64,000 nt of DNA from Corynebacterium kutscheri (GTDB lineage: Bacteria; Actinomycetota; Actinomycetes; Mycobacteriales; Mycobacteriaceae): contig NZ_CP011312.1 in assembly GCF_000980835.1 (NCBI RefSeq), positions 1,674,001 to 1,738,000 of the forward strand, given 5' to 3'. The notes under the pieces were generated by a model. It was not told the DNA's origin. It did not search any database and saw only the letters and a list, made by a program, of their open reading frames with translations. The position numbers and the translations under genes were made by a program. Position 1 is the stretch's first letter; the number at the start of each line of letters is the position of its first letter. Shown here in pieces: positions 56,678-64,000 of this stretch.

Positions 56678-56865
56678 AGTATTATTTACCTTCCGATTAT
56701 TTGCTCTTTGTCTAAACAATAACGCCACGATGGTACCCCGTTGAGTACGAACCATCTCAGTGCTGTCTTATATCGTTGATCTTTTAGGCATCTTAGCGCG
56801 AAAGAAATCGGCTACTATAGTGAAAGCTCTCTATAACGGCTCCCTACTTATGCCAAGGATAAGAC

Positions 56866-57309
56866 ATGTCTTCGCAGCAACCGACTCGCCAGCGTTATAA
56901 CGTCAATACCTCCGACAAGGGCAGCTGGTCGAGCAAATTAATTGCTATTTTTATGGTGGTTATTGTTGCTGCATTTGCGCTAGCTTTTGTTCGCTATATG
57001 CAGGCACAGGGTAAAGCAACCGTACAAGCCGAAACTGCCACTGTCGAGATTATCGACGACCAGACCTTCCTTTTAGGCATCGATGTCACCCGTACAACCA
57101 CCGCAGAACCCACTTATTGCATTGTTACTGCCTTAAACTACGATAAAGCCGAGGTAGGTCGTCGTGAAGTTCTTATTCCTGCTGGTGGAAATAAATTAGA
57201 GCGAGTTTTTACTAGGATTGCAACCACCGAGCAAGCCGTTTCCGGCGATGTTTATGGCTGCTCAAATATAATTCCTTTCTATCTCACTGAGGCTGTCGAG
57301 CTTAACTAG
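56866..57309 (+). CDS. DUF4307 membrane-anchored protein
   Basis: 147 aa with one membrane helix (about 26-45) and an extracytoplasmic beta-rich domain containing two cysteines (PTYCIV and YGCSN). DUF4307 lies between mca and greA in mycobacteria too (Rv1081c). Function unknown. CAAGGATAAG precedes the ATG. Confidence 0.85.
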   Translation: MSSQQPTRQRYNVNTSDKGSWSSKLIAIFMVVIVAAFALAFVRYMQAQGKATVQAETATVEIIDDQTFLLGIDVTRTTTAEPTYCIVTALNYDKAEVGRREVLIPAGGNKLERVFTRIATTEQAVSGDVYGCSNIIPFYLTEAVELN

Positions 57310-57344
57310 TTCTTACGTGGTAGAATGTGCCACCATAACAGCGC

Positions 57345-57380
57345 TGCCCCGCCCTGAGCCCAGTTAAGGGCCGCGGGGCA
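57345..57380 (+). terminator. Hairpin between DUF4307 and greA
   Basis: TGCCCCGC / GCGGGGCA with an inner GCCC / GGGC stem. It is GC-rich but has no T-run; it may be a terminator or lie in the greA leader. Confidence 0.55.
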
Positions 57381-57453
57381 GAATCTATGTCACCTTATCG
57401 TGTTGTGTCTTGCACATAACGCGCCACAATTCGAAGAAGGAGAGTTTAGTCCC

Positions 57454-57972
57454 ATGGCTGAGCCCCAAAAGCAGTACATCACCCCAGAAACCAAGAAGAA
57501 GCTCGAAGAAGAGCTCAATGCTCTTATTGCTAACCGGCCGGTTATTGCCGCTGAAATTAATGAACGCCGTGAAGAAGGCGACCTTAAAGAAAACGCCGGT
57601 TATGATGCTGCTCGCGAAATGCAAGACCAAGAAGAAGCTCGTATTAAGCAGATTTCCGAAATCTTGGCCAACTCCACTACTGAACGCCAGGCCATCATCG
57701 AAGGTGTTGCTCACGTTGGCTCGGTAGTACATGTTTATTACAACGACGATAAAGACGACAAAGAAACTTTCCTGATTGGTACCCGGGCAGCTGCTTCCGA
57801 CAACAAAGATCTAGAGACCTACTCCGAACAATCCCCACTAGGTGCTGCTATCTTAGGTGCCCAAGAAGGTGAAACACGCGAGTACACGGCACCTAATGGC
57901 CGTACTATCAAGGTCACCATTATCACCGCCGAACCCTATGACTCTGCTAAGGCTGCAACACCACGCGCATAA
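57454..57972 (+). CDS. greA: Transcription elongation factor GreA
   Basis: 172 aa. N-terminal coiled coil with the acidic tip (RREEGDLKENAGYDAAREMQ), which enters the RNA polymerase secondary channel to stimulate cleavage of backtracked RNA; the C-terminal FKBP-like domain has SPLGAAILGAQEGE. ATG at 57454 follows GAAGGAGAG. Confidence 0.95.
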   Translation: MAEPQKQYITPETKKKLEEELNALIANRPVIAAEINERREEGDLKENAGYDAAREMQDQEEARIKQISEILANSTTERQAIIEGVAHVGSVVHVYYNDDKDDKETFLIGTRAAASDNKDLETYSEQSPLGAAILGAQEGETREYTAPNGRTIKVTIITAEPYDSAKAATPRA

Positions 57973-58013
57973 ACCTACCTGGCCGATACTAGCTTCTAGT
58001 AATCATGCCTTTT

Positions 58014-58042
58014 ATTCCCCATGCATCCAACGCATGGGGAAT
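58014..58042 (+). terminator. Terminator of greA
   Basis: ATTCCCCATGC / GCATGGGGAAT stem, 7-nt loop, followed by ATTTTTAT. Confidence 0.92.
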
Positions 58043-58487
58043 ATTTTTATGCGTAGCAGTTTTTGCCTACCTAATCTATTTCCACGGCTGTTGAAGGTGA
58101 TAACACTTGATAGCACTACCCGGCTCATTAACAACCCCTCATAAAAAGCTCCCGAGTCTAAAAACAGTTATTCCCTTAATAATTACACCAACATGGGGGT
58201 TCTTATATTTTTCTCAGACTGCTCTTATGCGGCAATTATTTTCCACAGGCACAAAAACAGCCCGCAACCCATTGCGGCAACCAACACCCATCGTGTTAAA
58301 TTCTTGCTCAGCACCTTTCATCTGTAGAAATTTTAATTTCAACAGGAAAAAATATACGCAATAACTGCCAATATTTATTAGTAGTAAATACTCGCATACA
58401 CATGCCCACACCTTCACTATGATCATGTTTTTACTACTTGAAAGGTGCCCACCTTGTTCGAAATAATGAGAAAAACATAAGGAAACC
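58043..58487. other. Intergenic region greA / secreted protein
   Basis: 445 bp without a supported gene. Contains an imperfect palindrome at 58322-58345 (CTGTAGAAATT / AATTTCAACAG around TT). Short open frames on both strands lack start signals and overlap each other. Confidence 0.45.
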
Positions 58488-59009
58488 ATGAGAAAAGTTA
58501 TGATTCCCTTAACTACCCGACGTTTAGGGAAGCGTCTCTCCGCTCTAGCTTGTGCCACCACCCTAGTGGTAGCACCTATTGTTTCTAATCAACCAGAAGC
58601 CTTCGCACAAGAAGAAACTGCGGACCTTGTCCTATACAAAGATCTCGACCAGGTTCCAGAAGCAGCTAAATATCAAAGGTATCCTCTTACCTGGCACTGC
58701 CATAAGGGAGAAGAGTATAACGATTACGGAACCGTACGGCTTTCACCTCGTAAAGGGATCCGCTTTAAATCCATCCCTAAAGGCGCTTCCTGCACAGTTA
58801 CCGAAGATACCGATGCCACTGCCGTAAACGGCTACACCCAAACTATTCGTTGGTGGGTCAATCCTGGCGGCGAGGCTAAACTGCAAACGCCAGATCAACC
58901 AAACCAAATCTCTTTCACTCTCAACAGCGATACAAAGGTATTATCTGCCGGTTCTTTTGAGAAGAATCGTTTTGAGGAAGCAATACCGTATACCAGTAGC
59001 TCCAGCTAG
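58488..59009 (+). CDS. Secreted single-domain protein, DUF5979-like
   Basis: 173 aa. The signal peptide ends near AFA-QEE (about 41). The mature part has LTWHCHKGEEYNDYGTVRLSPRKG, IPKGASCTVTEDTDAT and GYTQTIRW, which fit the DUF5979 repeat found in large corynebacterial surface adhesins and pilins; two cysteines likely pair. Here one domain stands alone with no sorting signal, so the protein is released or held by a partner. AAGGA ribosome site. Confidence 0.72.
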   Translation: MRKVMIPLTTRRLGKRLSALACATTLVVAPIVSNQPEAFAQEETADLVLYKDLDQVPEAAKYQRYPLTWHCHKGEEYNDYGTVRLSPRKGIRFKSIPKGASCTVTEDTDATAVNGYTQTIRWWVNPGGEAKLQTPDQPNQISFTLNSDTKVLSAGSFEKNRFEEAIPYTSSSS

Positions 59010-59168
59010 CACCGAGCTAAATTAGGAAGATCCCAGATTTTCAACCGGTACTCCTGGCTAGCTCAGCGACTTACCCTAGCACTGCCATAAATTATAGGGT
59101 CGTCGTTACGCTTTCCCACTAGCCCAATTCTGCAGATCTATTTAAGAGTACACCGGTAAAAAAATTCT

Positions 59169-59208
59169 GCGTTGGTGGCAACTACCGCACAATAGTTACC
59201 ACCAACGC
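59169..59208 (-). terminator. Strong terminator-like hairpin, minus orientation
   Basis: GCGTTGGTGGCAACTA pairs with TAGTTACCACCAACGC (15 of 16) around an 8-nt loop. On the minus strand AGAATTTTTTTA follows. No annotated minus-strand gene lies upstream of it nearby, so what it terminates is unclear. Confidence 0.75.
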
Positions 59209-59392
59209 AATCGCAGCCATAGCATGTGACTATGTTTCTTTACCCCATCAAAGATAAAACTTCTCTGGTACTGCTGTAGAAACTTAAGGTCTCATCGCAG
59301 TACTGCTGCTTATAGATAGAGGTGTACTTGTCTTAGAAAAACAAACATCGCTACCGATAAACACAACTGTGTACTAAACCAGTTGCACATAC

Positions 59393-59432
59393 GCTTATGC
59401 CCTCGCCTTTCCATAATAGCGGGGGCATAAGC
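59393..59432. repeat. Inverted repeat
   Basis: GCTTATGCCCTCGC pairs with GCGGGGGCATAAGC (one G-U pair), loop 12 nt; weaker complementarity continues outward (TGCACATA / TATGCA). There is no T-run on either side. Confidence 0.75.
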
Positions 59433-59606
59433 ATATGCACGAGAAAAGCCTCATACACACATAAATACAACACCTAGTTGTCGAGCTTTCCTTTTACTTA
59501 TGATCCAATGTCACTGAGCCGACGCCAACATAACCTAAAAAATATTTGACTCAAACACACCGAATAATAAAACCGATCAATATTAACCGTATGAGAAAGT
59601 TCTCTT

Positions 59607-60032
59607 ATGATAATCAGCCGACCGAATAGTGGGTTCATGCGCGCTATCATGTTACTTTCCATCACTATGATCACTAGTGGGTGTGCCAATAACCAAACAG
59701 ATTCTGCCACCACAGCTCCTATCACCATGGCAGAACCAAGCACAACAACTAGCACGCATCACACCGCTGCTATCCCCGATACGCAATTCATCGACTGTGT
59801 GAGTACCCCTACTATTCGACCAAGCACAATCACTTTTAACTGCACAATGCCAGAAATAACGCTGACACATATTCACTGGGAATCCTGGACCAGCCACCAT
59901 GCAACAGGAACTGGAACTGGTTCCATAACTGGACGTGAGTTAACAGTGGAGCTATCTGAGCCAATTATTGGTGTCGATGGCACCCCGGTGTTTAACCAAA
60001 TACTTATCGACGGCACAAAAATAATCCAATAG
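59607..60032 (+). CDS. Small lipoprotein
   Basis: Up to 141 aa. Signal peptide with lipobox TSGC (Cys about 26 from the first ATG), a Thr/Ser/Ala-rich linker, and a small beta-rich domain with FIDCVST and TFNCTMPE, whose two cysteines may pair. Function unknown. ATG 59637 is an alternative start. Confidence 0.62.
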   Translation: MIISRPNSGFMRAIMLLSITMITSGCANNQTDSATTAPITMAEPSTTTSTHHTAAIPDTQFIDCVSTPTIRPSTITFNCTMPEITLTHIHWESWTSHHATGTGTGSITGRELTVELSEPIIGVDGTPVFNQILIDGTKIIQ

Positions 60033-60069
60033 CACACCATGCACCTGCATTCGATGCACACATGAAAAA

Positions 60070-60098
60070 CCCGGCTTCCTTGATTATCTGAAGCCGGG
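60070..60098. terminator. Terminator between convergent genes
   Basis: CCCGGCTTC / GAAGCCGGG stem with an 11-nt loop; T-rich on both sides (TTATTTT to the right, GTTTTTC on the minus strand). Confidence 0.85.
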
Positions 60099-60162
60099 CT
60101 TATTTTGGGTTTTTCTAGTAATCACTAGTCTCAGTAATTACTGAATCACTGTGTACCGGGTA

Positions 60163-60978
60163 CTAACGCTGCTGGAAGTAGCTAAGAAGACGAAGAATCT
60201 CTGTGTAAAGCCATACCAAGGTAACGGAAAGACCTAGAGCAATACCCCATGCACTTTTCGCTGGTGCCCCTTGGCGAACCATACGGTCAGCTAGGTCAAA
60301 ATCCTGTAGGAAGCTCATGGCAGCCAAACCAATGCAGACTAGCGAGAAGATGATTGCTAACGTGCCACCATCACGCAATGGGTTTGCACCAGTAAAAACT
60401 GCTAGCAAAAGGTTACCAAGAGCTAACACAGCAACACCGATAATACTTGCGGTAACGACGCGGTTGAATTTAGGAGTAACTTTGACCGCACCGGTCTTAT
60501 ATACATAAAGCATGCCTAAGAACACGCCGATGGTACCCAGAATTGCCTGAGAAATCATTACACCTGCGTTAGCGCCGCCGACAGTTACACCGGTAAGAAG
60601 TAACGAGAAACCGCCAAGGAATAAACCTTCCAAAACCGCATATGTCAAGGTAATAGCTTTAGACCCATAGCTCTTGGAAAAAGCACTCACCAAAACGGTA
60701 ATAAAGCCGCCAATGCCGCCAACTATGGTCAATAGCATAGCCATACTGGTGCTTACCCATAGTGCAATACCAAAATTTAATACAGCGAATACAATAATCA
60801 CACCAACAGTAATGGCAGTTTTTGATACCACATCATCAACTGTCATAGGGCGATTATCATCAGAAACCTGTGAACTATAGGCTGCCCCAAATGGGCTGTT
60901 CACATTATTGGTGTAAGCGCCATAAGCATTTCCACGATCATTGACAAGAGAAGTTAAAACTGGGTTGCTGCTACGCAT
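60163..60978 (-). CDS. Bax inhibitor-1 / YccA family membrane protein
   Basis: 271 aa with a polar N-terminal region of about 50 residues (NDRGNAYGAYTNN) and seven membrane helices. The LTYAVLEGLFLGGFS and DFDLADRMV segments mark the BAX1-I (YccA/YetJ) family, whose bacterial member YetJ is a pH-sensitive calcium leak channel. Role here unknown. Confidence 0.87.
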   Translation of the reverse strand: MRSSNPVLTSLVNDRGNAYGAYTNNVNSPFGAAYSSQVSDDNRPMTVDDVVSKTAITVGVIIVFAVLNFGIALWVSTSMAMLLTIVGGIGGFITVLVSAFSKSYGSKAITLTYAVLEGLFLGGFSLLLTGVTVGGANAGVMISQAILGTIGVFLGMLYVYKTGAVKVTPKFNRVVTASIIGVAVLALGNLLLAVFTGANPLRDGGTLAIIFSLVCIGLAAMSFLQDFDLADRMVRQGAPAKSAWGIALGLSVTLVWLYTEILRLLSYFQQR

Positions 60979-61143
60979 GATCTAATCCCCTATCCTTTCC
61001 GCACCTCCGATGGGTAACTTATTAGAGGTGTTTATAAAAACTTCGTTCTTAAAAGGTGCAACGGTAAGAGTAGCGAGATAGTTCCCTAGTTTGCTAACTT
61101 TCTTTGAAAAATTATTCTTGCCTTGCCGGATCAAGTCATAATA

Positions 61144-61189
61144 AAACTGGCTGCACGGTAGCCTTTGTTATACACCACGCAGCCAGTTT
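61144..61189 (-). terminator. Terminator of the ripA-like gene
   Basis: AAACTGGCTGC / GCAGCCAGTTT 11-bp stem with a 24-nt loop, followed on the minus strand by TTATTATG. Confidence 0.75.
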
Positions 61190-61219
61190 GAAATAAGAAG
61201 TTAGATAGCTAAACCCTAG

Positions 61220-62218
61220 CTAAGAGACAAAATGTAAACGTGAAGCATCAATTTCTGGTTCAAGAGTAATTAGTTCTTCGCGCTCAATTTTTCGGAAAAT
61301 ATTACCGCGCATATTAATAGCATGGCGAAGTACATCATCAACGCTTAGCTGTGCATGTGCATGCACAATAGGAATCGGAAGCGCAATCGAGCCGGCAGAA
61401 ACATCAAGCCGAGTAGCAGTATTGCTTGGAATAGTAACCGTGTCACCAGCAGCAACAAAACGACAGTACCCAGCGGTAGTAACGGTGGCGGTGCCCTTAA
61501 AAATCCACAACGCCTGATCAACATCGACTCGCGCAAAAGTAGTCGTTGCCGGAATAGCAGGTGGCTGGCCGATCCGGGTACCACTATTATCGCCAGAGCT
61601 AAATGCCGAAGGATTAAGTCCAGTATGGCGTTGGAAGGCACGCACTAACGAACTCGTTGCTTTAAAACCAACTAAAGCAGCAACATCTGCGGTAGAGAAA
61701 TCTTGCGACATCAACCCGGAAGCAATATGAACCCGATAACAAGACCGCCATTCACTGAAAGTGTATCCAGTGCCAGCTACAAATTGGCGCTGCAAAGTGC
61801 GTGTACTCACATGGCAAAAATCCGCCCACTCTTTTAACGAGGTGTTATCTGCCGGATTAGCAATCAACCGCCTAGCGACCTCTCGCGCTTTAAGAGCCCG
61901 AGGCAATCCGGGCACGGGGGCTTTATCGTCGAAAAGCTTAGCGATCTCTGGCGAAAGTCGTTGTTCACCTAAAATGCTGCGGGAAAACTCAAAAATCATA
62001 CGGTCATTCCATTGTTTTCCTAGATGAATCCGACGTAAATGACCCCCCAATTGCATCTCTGGGAAGGAAATCGGGATGACCATTCCGAAACCGGTAATGA
62101 ATGCACCTTTTGGTGCTAAAACAAGGTCACCAGCAAGAACAGGTATCACGCGCTCTGGGGCGTTAATTGTGGCTGTTCCGGAATGACACCACAAAAGAAC
62201 CGCAGAAGAGTTTTTCAT
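61220..62218 (-). CDS. ripA: AraC-type regulator, RipA-like
   Basis: 332 aa. A cupin-like N-terminal part (1-95) precedes a central AraC HTH pair (LKEWADFCHVSTRTLQRQF and TADVAALVGFKATSSLVRAF, about 115-200), followed by a second cupin-like part; the central HTH is unusual for AraC proteins. In C. glutamicum RipA (331 aa) is repressed by DtxR and shuts down iron-using enzymes under iron limitation. Length, the DtxR-like box upstream and iron-uptake neighbours support this. Carries one 11-mer copy (61927-61937). Confidence 0.72.
   Translation of the reverse strand: MKNSSAVLLWCHSGTATINAPERVIPVLAGDLVLAPKGAFITGFGMVIPISFPEMQLGGHLRRIHLGKQWNDRMIFEFSRSILGEQRLSPEIAKLFDDKAPVPGLPRALKAREVARRLIANPADNTSLKEWADFCHVSTRTLQRQFVAGTGYTFSEWRSCYRVHIASGLMSQDFSTADVAALVGFKATSSLVRAFQRHTGLNPSAFSSGDNSGTRIGQPPAIPATTTFARVDVDQALWIFKGTATVTTAGYCRFVAAGDTVTIPSNTATRLDVSAGSIALPIPIVHAHAQLSVDDVLRHAINMRGNIFRKIEREELITLEPEIDASRLHFVS
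61927..61937 (-). repeat. Dispersed 11-mer, copy 9
   Basis: Perfect copy inside the ripA-like gene, sense. Confidence 0.85.
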
Positions 62219-62292
62219 TCAGCTCGACCTTTCTTAAGTTTCGCGCATCCTCCGCGCAACATCACTATTTAATAACGTTAATGTTACTTAAT

Positions 62293-62311
62293 ATAACATA
62301 GGGTTACCTTA
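62293..62311. promoter_or_regulatory. DtxR-like box upstream of ripA
   Basis: Read on the minus strand, TAAGGTAACCCTATGTTAT matches the 19-bp DtxR consensus (TTAGGTTAGSCTAACCTAA) at about 13 positions, 75 bp upstream of the ripA start. Expected if iron-bound DtxR represses this gene. Confidence 0.6.
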
Positions 62312-62351
62312 CACAAAAGAAGTTTGTGTCACTACATGCTGGTATTTTTTC

Positions 62352-62362
62352 GCTTTTCGACG
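62352..62362 (+). repeat. Dispersed 11-mer, copy 10
   Basis: Perfect copy between ripA and the binding-protein terminator. Confidence 0.85.
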
Positions 62363-62420
62363 ACAATACTTTCACCCCCAGCTCAGCCCAAAGCACAGCA
62401 CTTCCTGGACTAGAATAAAA

Positions 62421-62445
62421 GGCCACAGAGAAAAACTCTGTGACC
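62421..62445 (-). terminator. Terminator of the binding-protein gene
   Basis: GGCCACAGAG / CTCTGTGACC stem (one G-U) with a 5-nt loop; on the minus strand TTTTATT follows. Confidence 0.85.
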
Positions 62446-62477
62446 TTGTTTATTAGGTAGTTATCTCCTAAGAAATG

Positions 62478-63530
62478 TTACTTCTTGGGCAACATCTCTT
62501 CGAGATCATCCACAATCTGCATAGCACCAGTAGGACCAAGTCCTAAGAACCATACGTCATCATTGACTTCATACGCTTGACCATTTTTTACCGCACTAAG
62601 GTTCTTCCAGGCAGCACCATTAACAATAGCGTCTTGACCAGTTGCATCCGGTTTACCATAGCTACTGTAGAAAATGACACTACCTTCTGCTTCATCAATA
62701 GTCTCAGGAGAAATCTCGGCAGCCAACTCATCAATGTCCTGGTTCGCGGGACGGGCGATTCCTGCATCCTTAAGAATTACGCCAATAAGAGACTTATTTG
62801 CATAAAGACGGATACGCTCAGGCATAAAACGAACCAACGAAACTGTGATATCTTCCGGCACAGTATCTTTAATGCTGTCAACTTTTGCAGCGTACTCGTT
62901 AAGCTTTGCTTCTGCTTCTTTTTCTTTACCTAGTGCTTCACCAGTAAGCAGGAAGTTTTCTTTCCATGGAAAGCCAGGACGAATGGAAAAAACAGTTGGC
63001 GCTATCTCAGAAAGCTGAGCATAAATTTTATCTGCCCGCAGCTTGCTACCCAAAATCAGATCAGGCTGCAAAGCCGCAATTTCTTCTACGTTAATTTCAT
63101 TGATTGTGCCTACACTTTGCACATCTTTTACCTGATCTGCCAGATAGCTTGGAACAGGGTTGGCACCTTTAGTGGTCACCATTCCTACCGGGGTGATCCC
63201 TAGGGAAAGCACACTGTCTAGCTCACCGGTGTCTAGAACAACCACGCGCTTAGGTTGTTCTTTAAGCTCAGTTTCACCCAGCGCATGCTTGACGGTGCGA
63301 GGAAATTCGCCGGGAGCTGCATCGCTGCCAAGCTGCGCCGTTTCCTCATCTGCCGTAGAAAAATGTGCGCCACCGGTGGCTACATCCGTATTTCCTTGTC
63401 CGGCATCATTAGTGGAATTGTTCTCAGATACACATGCTGTTAGTACGAAAACGAGGGAAAAAGAAACAAAAAGAGCCAGCACCACAGCAATGCGATGGCT
63501 CCATGTGTTCAAAGATCGAATGTCATTCAC
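62478..63530 (-). CDS. Ferric-siderophore binding lipoprotein
   Basis: 350 aa. Lipobox LTAC (Cys about 33), an acidic linker, then the FecB/FhuD-type fold: PKRVVVLDTGELDSVLSLGI, EEIAALQPDLILGSK and a C-terminal LGPTGAMQIVDDLEE. It is the extracytoplasmic receptor for a ferric siderophore. GTG start; the DtxR-like box lies 5 nt upstream. Divergent from the FecCD permease it presumably serves. Confidence 0.9.
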   Translation of the reverse strand: MNDIRSLNTWSHRIAVVLALFVSFSLVFVLTACVSENNSTNDAGQGNTDVATGGAHFSTADEETAQLGSDAAPGEFPRTVKHALGETELKEQPKRVVVLDTGELDSVLSLGITPVGMVTTKGANPVPSYLADQVKDVQSVGTINEINVEEIAALQPDLILGSKLRADKIYAQLSEIAPTVFSIRPGFPWKENFLLTGEALGKEKEAEAKLNEYAAKVDSIKDTVPEDITVSLVRFMPERIRLYANKSLIGVILKDAGIARPANQDIDELAAEISPETIDEAEGSVIFYSSYGKPDATGQDAIVNGAAWKNLSAVKNGQAYEVNDDVWFLGLGPTGAMQIVDDLEEMLPKK

Positions 63531-63535
63531 AATGC

Positions 63536-63554
63536 ACAGTTTAGCCTAAACTAA
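63536..63554. promoter_or_regulatory. DtxR-like box between the divergent iron-uptake genes
   Basis: ACAGTTTAGCCTAAACTAA matches the 19-bp DtxR consensus at about 15 positions and is centred on the palindrome TTAGCCTAA. It lies between the two divergent starts (5 nt from one, 22 nt from the other), so one site could repress both. Confidence 0.78.
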
Positions 63555-63576
63555 TTGATTTAGTTAACATAAAACA

Positions 63577-64000
63577 ATGGTTTCAACGACCTCATCCGAC
63601 CCCATTGAACAGCGAAAATTCTTTTTAAAATACGCGCGCAATAAACCACAAACGCGCCGCTCGTTAGTCGCCATAATATTGCTTTTAACGACACTACTTC
63701 TCATATTAAGTGTTGCAAGTATTGCAATTGGAGCCAGAGCCATTCCCTTATCGCATATCGCTGATGTCCTAGTGCATCCCGATTCTACGAATATAACTTC
63801 CACAATCGTGTGGGATAGACGAGTTCCTCGTACTCTTCTTGCCCTTATCGCTGGCATGTCGCTCGGGCTTGCCGGAACTCTTTCCCAAGCCCTGACCCGT
63901 AACCCATTAGCAGACACCGGCGCGCTAGGAATTAATTCGGGTGCCGCTTTTGCAATCGTCATAGGCATAGCCTTCTTTAATGCATCGTCTTCCTGGGCCT
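63577..64000 (+). CDS. FecCD-family iron-siderophore permease, N-terminal part (cut by right edge)
   Basis: The first 141 codons are present. After a basic N terminus (RKFFLKYARNKPQTRRS) comes a membrane helix (about 32-53), then IVWDRRVPRTLLALIAGMSLGLAG and LTRNPLADTGALGINSGA, diagnostic of FecCD/FhuB permeases. It belongs to the Fe-siderophore importer with the divergent binding protein; the rest and the ATPase should lie to the right. Confidence 0.92.
   Translation, partial: MVSTTSSDPIEQRKFFLKYARNKPQTRRSLVAIILLLTTLLLILSVASIAIGARAIPLSHIADVLVHPDSTNITSTIVWDRRVPRTLLALIAGMSLGLAGTLSQALTRNPLADTGALGINSGAAFAIVIGIAFFNASSSWA

Larger units (their letters stand above)
59010..59606. other. 597-bp intergenic region with two strong hairpins
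   Basis: No gene is supported. It contains the 16-bp hairpin at 59169-59208, with a T-run on the minus side, and a second long inverted repeat at 59393-59432. A small transcript on the minus strand is possible. Confidence 0.5.

Noticed and set aside
58107..58561. Two overlapping frames on opposite strands in the greA downstream gap
   Set aside because: No ribosome sites or family features; one runs into the start of the secreted-protein gene.

Overview
The window is actinobacterial and almost certainly from a Corynebacterium with unusually low G+C. The evidence is two mycothiol-pathway amidohydrolases (mshB, mca), the LpqW lipoprotein, the two-part methionine transporter metP-metS, a RipA-like AraC regulator under a DtxR-type box, and the core blocks typA-lpqW-mshB-fdxC-dapC, ispH-xseA-xseB-DUF4245-glpX-fumC and glyA-coaA-uppS-mca-DUF4307-greA. 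The species cannot be named from the sequence alone. No rRNA, tRNA, CRISPR array, insertion sequence or prophage was seen.

Layout. 1-8.2 kb: an amino-acid permease cut by the left edge, a GtrA protein, then a leftward block (typA, terminator, lpqW, mshB, small membrane gene, fdxC, dapC). 8.2-11.4 kb: a 0.7 kb intergenic region rich in palindromes, followed by secreted protein, DUF402, ArsC-like and trypsin-like protease genes. 11.4-16.7 kb: a leftward peptide ABC transporter operon. 17-21.9 kb: a TPP riboswitch ahead of a YkoE-YkoD-YkoC vitamin transporter that runs into a P-loop kinase and a Nudix hydrolase; panE lies just upstream. 22-26 kb: AT-rich accessory genes, including a frameshifted secreted protein and a possible gene relic. 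26.2-29.6 kb: a heterodimeric ABC exporter whose proposed start overlaps a palindrome. 29.7-33.3 kb: yjdM-ychF and metP-metS. 33.4-42.3 kb: housekeeping genes (AI-2E family, DUF6542-like, ispH, xseAB, DUF4245, glpX, fumC). 43-46.7 kb: NRAMP-like transporter plus 5-oxoprolinase pxpABC. 46.7-51.5 kb: acetyltransferase, LysR-type effector-domain protein, DUF5997, lipoprotein, and a TetR regulator with an MFS multidrug exporter. 51.6-58 kb: glyA, coaA, flavodoxin, uppS, mca, DUF4307, greA. 58-61 kb: small secreted proteins and a Bax-inhibitor-like protein. 61.2-64 kb: iron region with the RipA-like regulator, a ferric-siderophore binding lipoprotein and a FecCD permease cut by the right edge.

System-level reading. 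Vitamin uptake is read out by TPP. Iron uptake and the iron-sparing regulator sit next to two DtxR-like boxes. Drug efflux is probably autoregulated through two TetR-type operators. The most unexpected signal belongs to no gene: the 11-mer GCTTTTCGACG occurs at least ten times without mismatch, in both orientations, inside genes in different reading frames and just beyond terminators, far above chance. It behaves like a dispersed signal sequence (DNA uptake, chromosome organisation, recombination or methylation signal), and its role is open.
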